From Eutreptiella sp. 'Long Island Sound 2002' (Eukaryota > Euglenozoa > Euglenophyceae > Eutreptiales > Eutreptiaceae), in contig OZ038380.1 of assembly GCA_964036045.1 (NCBI GenBank), forward strand, positions 122,158,899-122,222,898: a stretch of DNA of 64,000 bases. Reading direction: 5' to 3'. The notes beneath the pieces are model-generated. The model was not told the DNA's origin and did no database searches. It saw nothing but the letters and a program-made list of their open reading frames with translations. The position numbers and the translations under genes are program-made. Numbering within the stretch: position 1 is the stretch's first letter; every line of letters starts with the position of its first letter. Positions 21,640-31,142 of the stretch are shown here, in pieces.

Positions 21640-23850
21640 TAGGGCGGGGGGTCGCTCTGCCTCTTTCCGTCCCTCTGCCTTCCCTGGGCAGGCAACAAAG
21701 CGGGCGTCACTGGCATCGTGCTGTCCATGGGGGGCGTGGCCCCCCATACCACTCCGGTTCGTGTTCACCCGGCTTCTCTGGGTACGATCTGTGCGGCGTC
21801 CCGGTGCGCAGGCGTGGGCCCACTTGTTCTTCGCGGCCCCCATGTGAGCCGGCGGCTGGAGCGGGGGGGCGGGTCACACTCTGGCTCCCCTCTCGGGTGG
21901 GGGGGGCCCATCCCCCCTGCCTCGGGGGGTGGGGGCCGGGGCCCCCGCGGCTGGCGGGCTGGTGGGGGGGCGGGGGGGGGGGTGTCGCGGGGCGGCCTCC
22001 CTGCTCTCGTTCCGGGCGGCGGCCTGCGGTACTCAATCCTGGCCCTCTCCGTGTCGCTGGCGCGCTCCCTTCCGGCGCGCGCGTGCGGTCGGGGCTGAAG
22101 TGCCGCCCCGGGGTGGGGGGGGGTGAGGGGCGGCCCGTGGACCGCTCCCCTGGGGGCCCCAGCTGACCTGCGAACCCCCCCTCTGTCACCTCGGAGTGGG
22201 CTGTGGTTACGGGAGGGTCATGTGGGGCGTGGCCCCCTTCGTGTTCCGTTGTGCGCGTTGCTGCGGCACGCCGGTGTGGGTTCGCGGGGGTAGGTCCAGC
22301 CGCCGTTGCCCTTACCGCGTCGCCGTTCCTCCTGAGGGTGGGGGCGCCCCCCCGGCCCTGGGGGGGCGGAGGGCAGCGCCTGTGGCTCCCCAGCTGGGGT
22401 GGGTGCGGGGGGGGGGGTAGGGGGGGCCGCCCCCCCGCCCGCTCTCGGGCCTGCGTGGGAGGGGGGGGGGGGGAGTGGGGGGGGGCCTTTGGTCCCCTGG
22501 CGATGCCTCCTGTCGGCCAAGGGGGGGGGGGCGGCTTGGCAGTCCTGGCCCCGGGGGCCAGCCATCGGCCAGGGGGTCGCGCCCTTCCCCCGCCCCCCTC
22601 TACCGAGAACCGGATTCTCGCGTAGGCCCTCTCCGGGGCCCCTCATCCCCCAGCCGTTGTCGCGCGGCGCTGGCCGGCCGGGGGTGGCCGTGAGGGTTAG
22701 CGGTCAGTGGTTAACGGGCTGCGGGGCAGCAGGTTTCCCCCCGCGATTGTTGTCTCCGCACTCCCTCCCGCGGGAGGTGGCGCGCCGCTTTCCCTGGGCA
22801 GGCAACAAAGCGGGCGTCACTGGCGTCGTGCTGTCCATGGGGGGCGTGGCCCCCCATACCACTCCGGTTCGCGCCCACCCGGCTCCTCTGGGCACGATCT
22901 GCGCGGCGTCCCGGTGCGCAGGCGTGGGCCCACTTGTTCTTCGCGGCCCCCATTTGAGCCGGCGGCTGGGGCGGGGGGGCGGGTCACACTCCGGCTCCCC
23001 TCTCGGGCGGGGGGGGTCCATCCTCCCTGCCTCGGGGGGTGGGGGCCGGGGCCCCCGCGGCTGGCGGGCTGGTGGGGGGGCCGGGGGGGGGGGGTGTCGC
23101 GCTGCGGCCTCCCTGCACTCGTTCTTGGCGGCGGCCTGCGGTACTCCTTGCTGGCTCTCTCCGTGCCGCCGGCGCGCTCCCTTCCGGCGCGCGCGTGCGG
23201 ACGGGGCTCAAGTGCCGCCCCGGGGTGGGGGGGGGGTGAGGGGCGGCCCGCGGACCGCTCTTCTGGGGGCCCCATCTGACCTGAAACCCCCCCTCTGTCA
23301 CCTCGGAGTGGGCTGTGGTTACGGGAGGATCATGTGGGCTGCAGCCTCCTTCCTGTTCCGTTGTGCGCGTTGCTCCGGCACGCCGGCGTGGGTTCGCGGG
23401 AGCAGGTCCAGCCGCCGTTGCCCTTACCGCGTCGCTGTTCCTCCTGAGGGGGGGGCGCCCCCCCGGCCCTGGGGAGGCGGAGGGCCGCGCCTGTGGCTCC
23501 CCTGCTGTGGTGGGCGCGGGGGGGGGGGTTGGGGGGCCGCCCCCCCGCCCGCCCTCGGGTCTGTGTGGGGGGGGGGGGGGTTGGCGGGGGCATGGCAGTC
23601 CTGGCCCCGGGGGCCAGCCATCGGCCAGGGGGTCGCGCCCTTCTCCCGCCCCCCTCTATCGAGAGCTGGATTCTCGCGCAGGCCCTCGCCGGGGCCCCTC
23701 ATCTCCCGGCCGTTGTCGCGCGGCGCTGGCCGGCCGGGGGTGGCCGTGAGGGTTAGCGGTCAGTGGTTAGCGGGTTGCGGGGCAGCAGGTTCCCCCCCGC
23801 GCTCGTTGTCTCCGCACTCCCTCCCGCGGGAGGTGGCGCGCCCTCGTACG
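21640..23850. repeat. Two tandem copies of a 1.11-kb unit in the GLR-1 3' UTR
   Basis: ctgtccatggggggcgtggc occurs at 21,721 and again at 22,831, an offset of 1,110 bp. The whole unit matches, including ggttagcggtcagtggtta near 22,695 and 23,750. Copy 2 of GLR-1 has the unit once (around 43,985-45,500, opposite strand). Confidence 0.92.
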
Positions 23851-23932
23851 TCGTGCCATACCGTGGGGGGGGCGCGGGTCGGGGGACCCAGCCCCCCCCC
23901 CCCCAAATCTCCCGTACCCGCCGTCTGGGCCT

Positions 23933-26201
23933 TCACCTGCGCCGCCGCTTGTGTGGGGGCTGGGGCTGCGGCGGCGGCGGGTTGTGCCGGCGGTAGCGCC
24001 AGTGGGCGAGGGCGCTACGCAAGGCCCGGGGGAGCCAGTTGTTGGCGTCCACATCCGTGACCCCTTCCAGGAAGGCCGGCCACGTCGGCTCCCTGTCGGG
24101 CCACGCCGCCCGGATCACTGACCTGAGGACCCTCTCTTGGTCCTCTGGGGCGGCCCACCCCCCCGGGGGTACCTCTCGGTTTCCTCCGTCCCTCCGGAGG
24201 AGCACGGCATCGAAGGGCCGGTTCCGCGACCTCCTGGAGGTCCCCTGGTTGGCCCAGCACAACCACCCGTACACTTCCCCCACCAGGGGGAGGCTCTCCT
24301 CCCCCAGCGGGTCCGGGACCGCGCCCCAGTCCCGGTCCCATGGCCGGCCCTCCTCCGCCCCCCGTGCCGGCCCCCCTCGCTGCCCCTGCGCCTGCGGCGC
24401 CGATGCCGCGCCCCGTCCCCCCTCCGCCGAGGCCATCCGCGCCGGCTCTGCCCTCGGCGCGGGGGGGGCTTGCTGGTGCTGGTGTCGTGGGGGTAGGGGG
24501 GGGACGAGCTCGCCGGCGTCAGGGTCGATGTTGTAGAGGTGGTGGTGGTGGTGGTGGTGGTGGTGGTGGGTGTGGTGTGCCGGCATCTGTTGGATGCCGG
24601 GGGGGATGCACCTCACCGGCTGCACGTCCGGCTGCGGGGGCGCTCCGCCCTCTGCCCCCCTCCCTTCGCCCCGCCCTCCTCCCTGGGATCCCATGCCCCG
24701 TCCCGACTGTCCCTTGGGGCCCGCGGCGCCCTTGCCCTTGCCCTTGGGTCCCTTTCCAGCCCCCTGCCCGTGTCGCGGGTCCCGCCTCCCGTCCCCCACG
24801 CCCTCGCCCGCTCGCTCTCCCAGCCCCCCTCGTCCTGCCCCCTGCCCCTGGGTTCCCTTCCTGCGCCCCTGAGCGCCCTTCCCGTGCCCTGGCCCCTCCC
24901 CGGCCCCCTGCCCATGTCGCGGGTCCCGCCTCCCATCCACCACGCCCTGGCCTGCTCGCTCTCCCACCTCCCCTCGCCATGCCCCCTGCACCTGGGCTCC
25001 CTGCCTGCGCCCCTGCGCGCCCTTCCCGTGCCCTGGCCCCTCCCCTGCCCCCTGCCTGTCGCGCCGTCCGCTGCTCCCCTCCCCCCCGCCGCTGCGCCCT
25101 TCCTGGACCACTCGCCGGGCGTCCAGCTGCCTTTGCAGCTGCGGCAGCGTGACGCCCGGCGGCGAGCGCTCGCACGTCGGGGGGCGGACGTGCCGCTCCC
25201 GCCCCGGGAAGAAGGGCTTGGGGGGGAACGGCTTGGGGGGGCTGGTGTGGGTGTGGGTGGGGTTGGCGTGGGCGCGGTACTTCGCGGTCTCCCTGCCCAC
25301 TGCTGCTGCTGCGGCGGCCGCCGGCGAGGCGTCCGCGGCCCGTGCGGGGTTCCTCCCCCGCTTGCGCGGCGTGCTGGGGGTCGCGGCCGCAGCCCCTCGC
25401 GCGCCGTCCTCGCTCTCCTTCGCTGCCGTGGCGGCCGCTGACGAGGCGCCCGTGGCTCGTGCGGGTCCCGCCGGGGCCGCGGTCGCAACCCCTCGCGCGC
25501 CCTCCTCGTTCTTCTTTTGCTGCCGCGGCAGCCGCCGGCGAGGCGCCCGTGGCCCGTGCGGGGTCCTTTGCCCGCGTTCGCGGCGTGCTGGAGGTCGCGG
25601 CCGCAGCCCCTCGCGCGCCCTCCCCGCTCTCCTTCGCTGTCGTGGCGGCCGCCGACGGGGCGCCCATGGCCGCGGTCGCAACCCCTTGCACGCCCTCCTC
25701 GTTCTCCTCTGCTGGCGCGGCGGCCGCCGGCGAGGCGCCCGCGGCCCGTGCGGGGTCCGTCGCAACCCCTCGCGCGCCCTTCTTGCTCTCCTCTGCGGCT
25801 GCGGCAGCCCTCGGCGATGCGTCCGGCTCCTGCGCCGGGGCTGCCCCCCTTGCCGGCGGGGTGCCGGGGGCCGCGGCCGGGGCCGCGGCGTGGCTCGCCG
25901 CGGTCTCCGCTTCCTGCGCGTCCGGGCGGGGCGGGGCGGCGGGGGCGGCCGTCTCGGCTGGCCCAGGTTCCCGGGCCGGCGGCGGCGGCCCGACCAGCAC
26001 CGCCGCCTCCGCCAGCCTCCGCTCCTCGCGCTCCGCAAGGGTCTCCCCCGTCCACTCCGGGGAGGAGACGGGGGAGCGGGAGCGGAACCGGCGGTGGTGG
26101 CGGTCGTCCCGCTGGGGGGACCTATCGGAGTCTGCCATCACTGTCACTCTGGTAGGCATGCGTGGTGGCAGGCGCGCCCTTCCCTCTACCCCCTGGTGCA
26201 T
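23933..26201 (-). pseudogene. GLR-1 ORF4 (Ala/Arg/Gly-rich linker plus conserved C-terminal GGW domain), copy 1
   Basis: The ATG at 26,201 overlaps the ORF3 stop (TGATG). The N-terminus has RDDRHHRRFRSRSPVSSPEW, an Arg/Ser-rich stretch. Next come degenerate Ala-rich repeats of about 100-115 bp (25,280-25,900), basic Gly/Gln/Lys repeats of about 142 bp (24,700-25,060), a His run from a CAC microsatellite near 24,540-24,570, and a compact C-terminal domain (about 24,340-23,960). That domain has LVGEVYGWLCWANQG, FDAVLLRRDGGN, PPGGWAAPEDQERVL and ALAHWRYRRHN, and ends in TGA at 23,933. The N-terminal and C-terminal parts are in different frames; the shift lies in the repeats and is at another place in copy 2, so it is decay. 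I know no family with this domain. GLR-2 has a homologue. Confidence 0.75.
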
Positions 26202-27434
26202 CAGTGCCGTGCCGTGGGCAGTGCCGTGTGGTGTTCTGCGGAGGGGAGGGGGGGAGGGGGTGGGGGGCCGGCTGTGGCGTCAGCCCCGCACGGCCGGGGG
26301 CCCGCGGCCATCCACCGGCATTGGGAGGGGAGGCGGGGGAGCCACGCGGCCCACGCGTCGCGCCACAGCTCCCAGTCTGGGGCGGGGCCCAGGGCCCTGG
26401 GCCCCCGGGGGTCGTCGAGCGGTGTCGGGGGCAGCCGCACCAGGTGGACCCCCGTAACGGCGGTGACCTCCTGTGTGCGCAGGAAGGTGTGTACTCCGTC
26501 CCGCGCCGCGGGCGCCGGGAGGGAGGCACGGGGTACGGGTGTTGCCCCATAGAGGTGGGTGGGGGTGATCCCCAGGATCCGCCCCGGGTCCCCGCGGGTC
26601 GCGACGACGAGGAGGAGGAGGGGGGTGCCAGGGCACTCCTGCCAGAGGACCTGCCCCCTGTGCTGGGCACCCCTGGTCCTGGAGAGGGGGGGGGACAGGT
26701 CTGGGTTAGCCCAGCCGCGGGGCGCGTGCGTCGCCGGTGGGAGGGCGGGGCACCAAGTGGGCTCCCTGGGAAACGTCTCGTAGACGACGGCGTACGGGGG
26801 GGTGGGCCCGGTGCCGTCGTACACCGGGTTGGTCGGCCGGGGGCGGGCGGACGCCTCGTCCGCGCCTTCCACGAACACCGTGACCTCGCCCACCTCCAGG
26901 TCCTCGTTCGGTGGGTGTAGAAGGTGGAGCGCCGCATCCAGCTCGGACACTCCTCCCGGGTACGTGGCCCGCGCCTGGTTCAGGTACGGGGCCGCGTCCC
27001 CGGGGTAGCGCGTCCTGAGGGCGTGCAGCAGGGCTGGGGCGCTACTGCGGAGGGACATGGCAGACCCCGCTCCCGTCAGCCAGAGGGTGTCCCCCATGGA
27101 GAGGGGCCGGCCCGACCGATTGGACTCGCGCCACTCCATCCAGTGCCCGTAGAGGGCCGCCTCCGGGCTGATGAGCCCCTGGCCGGATGGCGTTCACGAT
27201 CCGGTGCATTGCCGGGAGCAGCGTAGGGGCCCCTGCTCCGTTCAGGGCGCGGACGGCCGGGAGGGCGGTCTCGTTGAGGAAAGCCCTCGCACTGCCCTCC
27301 AGGTCAGACCGTGCGGCAGCGTGCGCTTCGTGTGCCTCCGCCACCGCGTCCGCCACCAGGCCCCGGACGGCCGCCTTCTGCGCTCTGCGGCGGGCCCTGG
27401 TGTGCCCCGGCCCATCCCCCCGTCGGCGTGGCAT
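26201..27434 (-). pseudogene. GLR-1 ORF3 (uncharacterised, about 410 residues), copy 1
   Basis: This starts at the ATG at 27,434 after a 40-bp gap from the polyprotein stop. The first 85 residues are in one frame (Arg/Ala-rich, then LNETALPAVRALNGAGAP). A one-base insertion at about 27,181, shown by comparison with the intact copy 2, shifts the rest. The remainder carries SMGDTLWLTGAGSAM, GGVSELDAALHLL, LLVVATRGDPGRILGITPTH and GVHLVRLPPTPLDD, and stops at TGA 26,203-26,201, overlapping the ORF4 start. No family is recognised. Conservation in copy 2 and, distantly, at 54,155-55,280 shows it is a real gene of the element. Confidence 0.78.
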
Positions 27435-27473
27435 GGTGCTGCGGGCTCTGCAAAGGGCAGCGGCGGGTGGGGG

Positions 27474-29093
27474 TTAGGGGGCGAACACGTGCGACAGGTG
27501 CGCAACAGATGTGGGGTCCCGCAGGTGCACGTGGATCCACAGAAGGGCAGCGCCCGCGGGGCCCGCTTGTTCGTGCGAGGGGGTGTGTGCCCCCTCAATG
27601 CGCCGGCGCAAGGCCTCCTCCTCTGTGCGCCTGCGCGGGCCTGCGGGAGGTTCGGGCCAGGGGCACGCGGCTACCTGGGTGCACCGCGCGCACCTGTTGG
27701 CGCCTGTCGACGCTGTGGAGGACACCGTGTCACATTCTCCACAGAGTCGGCAGGTGTGTGGGAGGTGGGAGGGCGGCGACCAAGGGTCGAGATGGCGGAG
27801 CCAGAGGTCGTCCCACCTCTGTCGGAGGGGGTCCCAGATCTCCAGCAGGCGGGCGTGGACGCGGCGCCGGTAGTCCTTGCCAAGCATCTTCCGCTGGACC
27901 TCCTGCCACGTGTCACCGGGGAGGATCCCGTGGTCGTGGAAGGCGGCGATGAGGTTGTCCCACGTCGGGCGGGGGTGCCCCTGGGGGGGGCTCACCATGT
28001 AAACGTGGCGCCCGGTGAGGTGGGGCATCAGCGCGTCCCATTGGCACCCGTTCGCGGTGTCTCTGTGGAGGAGGGCCAGCAGGGTGCCGTCCGCGACTGC
28101 CTCCCACCCCACTCGCAGCCCTTCGCAGCCGTCCAGCTCCTGGCGCAGCGCGGCTGCAATGCCGGTGGGGAGCATGAGGAGCAAGGGCCCTTGGGTGTCG
28201 CCCAGCCGGGACAGGGCGTCGTCGTATACCGGCCCCCGAGCTTTGAAGTGCGCCACCGTGAGTTGGGTGGCCCCGTCCTCTGGGGGGTGCCACCGGACGG
28301 TGGCCGCAGCGTGTCCCCACGTGCGTATCTCCGTAGCCCGGAGCACGTTGGCGGTGTGAAGGACGATGCGGGGCGGGACGGGTGTCCTGACGAGTGATGA
28401 CACGTCCCCAGTCCATCCCGTTTGCGGCCCCGGGGCCGCCTGCAGCCATTCCCCCGTCGCCGCATCCCACGGGTGGTCAGGCCCCGCCCCGCGGATCATG
28501 GTGGGTCTCGGCCGGGTGTCCGGCCCCCACCACCGGAGCGGGATGGCGGCGTATCGTTGCGCAGGGGTCTCCGGGGCGCGCGTGGCGGCGCACCAGCGGC
28601 TCCACTCCCGCGCCCACTCCTCCCCCACGATGCGGGCCTCCCATGCGGTCATGGAGCCGCGCCCGATGATCCACGGTGGGAAGAGGGCGTCTTGTAGGTG
28701 CCTCGAGAACCCCCCCGGCAGGTCCTGGTACGGGTGGGGGCTCTCTTGGGGCGGGCACTCCAGAGTGCCATTCACAACACGGAGGGAGGCTACGAAGTCC
28801 TTGTCAGGGCGCGGGGGAGGGGGAGGGTGGTCGCCCTCCGCCTCAGTGAGGCACCGGTGCGCCCGGGCCGCCGCGCTCTGGGGCTCGCGGAGGAGTTGCT
28901 CCAGCCGGTGGTTGCGAAGCTCCCACGCGAAGTCCCCCAGCCGGAGCATGTGGTGGAGGAAATCGTCCACCGAGGTCCCTCCCGGCGGGTCGTATCGGGT
29001 TATGGCGCGGAGCTGCGCCTCCGCGTCCTCGGGCACCAGTCCGGAGCAGAACACCTCCGTCCACGTGGCGCCTGCGGAGCGCCACGAGGCCAC
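27474..29093 (-). pseudogene. GLR-1 polyprotein, C-terminal extension with zinc cluster
   Basis: This continues the polyprotein frame after an in-frame TGA at 29,096-29,094. About 540 residues follow to TAA at 27,476-27,474. The start has a WTEVFCSGLVPEDAEAQL block; the middle is unremarkable globular sequence; near 27,690-27,755 lies a C-rich module, CRLCGEC and 14 residues later CARC. The end has GAALLWIHVHLRDP. The same three landmarks occur in the same order in GLR-2 (51,620, 52,020-52,140, 52,370-52,430). Typical LINEs end soon after RNase H or the finger, so this is an additional module of unknown role. I looked for a restriction-like endonuclease signature and could not make a convincing match. 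Confidence 0.7.
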
Positions 29094-31142
29094 TCACAGG
29101 GCCTTGTCCCCAGGTGGGAGGTGGCGGGCCGCCTCGTGTACCGTCTGGCGGTAGTGGGGCCAGAGGAGCCGTGAGTGGGTGCAACCGACGTGCATGTGCA
29201 CCGGGGTCTCCTCCGGGCCGCCGCAGAAAAGGCACGGTTGTGGGACGATGGCGACGCCGGAGAGCCGCTCCTTCCGGACGCGGAGCCTGCGCTGCACCGG
29301 CGTGTGGCCGTCTCGGGCCTGCAGCGCCCGGCGGTTGGTGGCCGCCGCGGTGAGGTCCCGGGCGTGGACGTAGGCCGTGGCGTGGGCCGCGCCCAAAGGT
29401 GTGTGCCCCGGGTGCGTCAGCGCATGGTCCGTCTGCGCCCGTTGCGCGACCTCGCCGAGCACCCGCATCGTGGGGGGCCGTAGATCGAGATGGCCGTCAC
29501 GGCCGGCGACAATGAGTTGGGCGTGGCCAGGGTCCGGGGGCGTGTTCTGCAAGACGGTGTCCTGCGACGCCGCCCAGTCCGCCTTGTGCAGTAGGGCGTC
29601 ACTGTGGTGCGAGGTGGCTCGGACGTACCAGAACTGGTGCCCGGCGTGTTGCCCCCGCGCGCACAGGCCGTCCCGGAGCCATCTCAGGGGCATCTGGTTG
29701 ACCACCTTCGCTGCGCCTGCGGGGACCCCCGTGGTTTGCTCGCGATCGGCGTGCCGCAGGAGGTGGAGGATGACTTCGGCGTCCACCGTGTGGACCCATG
29801 GTCTGTGTGCGCCGTAATGTAGGGGGAGGGAGGCGGCCACCCCCTCCCCGTCGGGCACCGTGCCCCAGAGGGCCACCGCCCACGTGCGGGTGAGGTCGGC
29901 GGCGAGAGCGACGCTGGTGGCGTGTTTGCAGGGCCCGCCCCCGGACGCGTCAGAGGAGGTGTGTCCCCAGGCCTCCGGGATCCAGTAGTATCCGGTGGGG
30001 CTGAGCCACCCCGCGTTGAGGTCGGCGGAGTGCCACCGGACGTCGGGGTGGCTGGGGGTCAGTTGGTCCACGCTCAGCGCCCTGGTGTCGCCTGGGCTGA
30101 TCGCCGGGTGGTCGTGCAGCCGGATCTCCGCTCCGGCGACCGTGCTTGCCCAGGACCGTAGCGCCGTCACATGTTCCTTGAGCCACGCCGGGCCCCCGCG
30201 CTGGTGCACCACCAGGTGTCCCGTGTCCTCCGGATGGTCCTCCAGCGCGTGCACCGCCATGTGTGGGTCGTGCGGCACCCCCGTAGCCACCAGCAGGGCG
30301 GTGCCACGGGGGAGCCCACGGGGTTCGGGCTGGCCTGCCCCCACTTGCACTATTACCCACTCGGCCCGGAGCTGCGCTTGTCCCGTCGCTTGGGTGCATT
30401 GGTCGTCCGTGGTCACCAACCACAACGGCGTCGGCGCGTGGGGCCGGGGGCGTAAGGGCTCTGGCCACGCCACGTCCGCGTTAGGCTCTTGGTGCTCGCT
30501 TTCCGCGAGTACGTCGCGGAGGATGTACATGAGGGCTGCTGGCAGGTGGTACGCCGCCTCCCGCGTGGGGGGGGATAGGCCGTCCCGGCGGCGGTAGCCC
30601 CCGACGTGGAGGTGCAGGCCGTCCGGGGTCACCCGTGGGCCGGTGTGGGCGTCCTGCTTAGCCCTCGTGGGGTGGACGAGTCTCAGGCGGGGGTCCCGTG
30701 TGCCGGTGGTGTGGAAGAGGTAGGCCAGGGCATCGCGCCACCCGGGGTGGTTGGTGGGCTCCTGCTCATGGCGGCAATAATGGAGGTGTTTATCGGCGCA
30801 TTGGTTGAGGCACTCCCGCACCGCCGTCGGCCACAGATCGTCGTTGTCGGGGAAGGGGTGGCGTGGCCCGTGGTGCCCATGCCACGGCGTTGTGTGTGGC
30901 ACCGTCAGGCGGCACGTGTCGTGGTGTCGCAGCTTGGCGGTGCGCAGCGTGACCATTTTGCCTGGCGGGGACTGTAGTTGGACATGGGCCGCCCTGGGGC
31001 ACGCAATGGGGTTGTACATCCCCACTCCCAGGGCGGCCAGGGCCCGGGGTATGCGGTGGACCCAGTCGCCTCCCGCCAGAGTTGCGAACTCTGGGACGGG
31101 GTAGTGCACCTCGGGACATATTCCGTGCGCGCCGGCTATCTC
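29094..31142 (-). pseudogene. GLR-1 polyprotein, RNase H and zinc-finger region
   Basis: This is in the same frame as the RT C-terminus, entered after an in-frame TGA at 31,145-31,143. After a region of about 380 residues without a named domain comes a degenerate RNase H: SSDASGGG (first Asp, about 29,941-29,967), TVDAEVILHLL (about 29,780) and HHSDALLHKADWAAS (about 29,570-29,600). A finger CLFCGGPEETPVHMHVGC lies at about 29,185-29,240, the spacing seen after RNase H in many LINEs. The segment ends at TGA 29,096-29,094, with coding sequence continuing in the same frame. Confidence 0.75.

Larger units (their letters stand above)
19414..23932 (-). other. 3' untranslated region of GLR-1 copy 1
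   Basis: No reading frame is conserved between this region and the matching 43,827-46,756 of copy 2, while the DNA itself is conserved, especially the last 500 bp. Many long open frames here come from GC-rich composition. Copy 1 differs from copy 2 in having about 1 kb of unrelated DNA (20,435-21,585) and a tandem duplication of about 1.11 kb (21,640-23,850). Confidence 0.7.

Noticed and set aside
19766-23300. Many open frames of 100-380 codons in the GLR-1 3' UTR (both strands)
   Set aside because: GC-rich DNA has few stops; frames are not conserved with copy 2 although the DNA is.
23933-26201. Programmed +1 frameshift within ORF4
   Set aside because: Both copies change frame by +1 overall, but at different places inside repeats, so independent indels explain it better.
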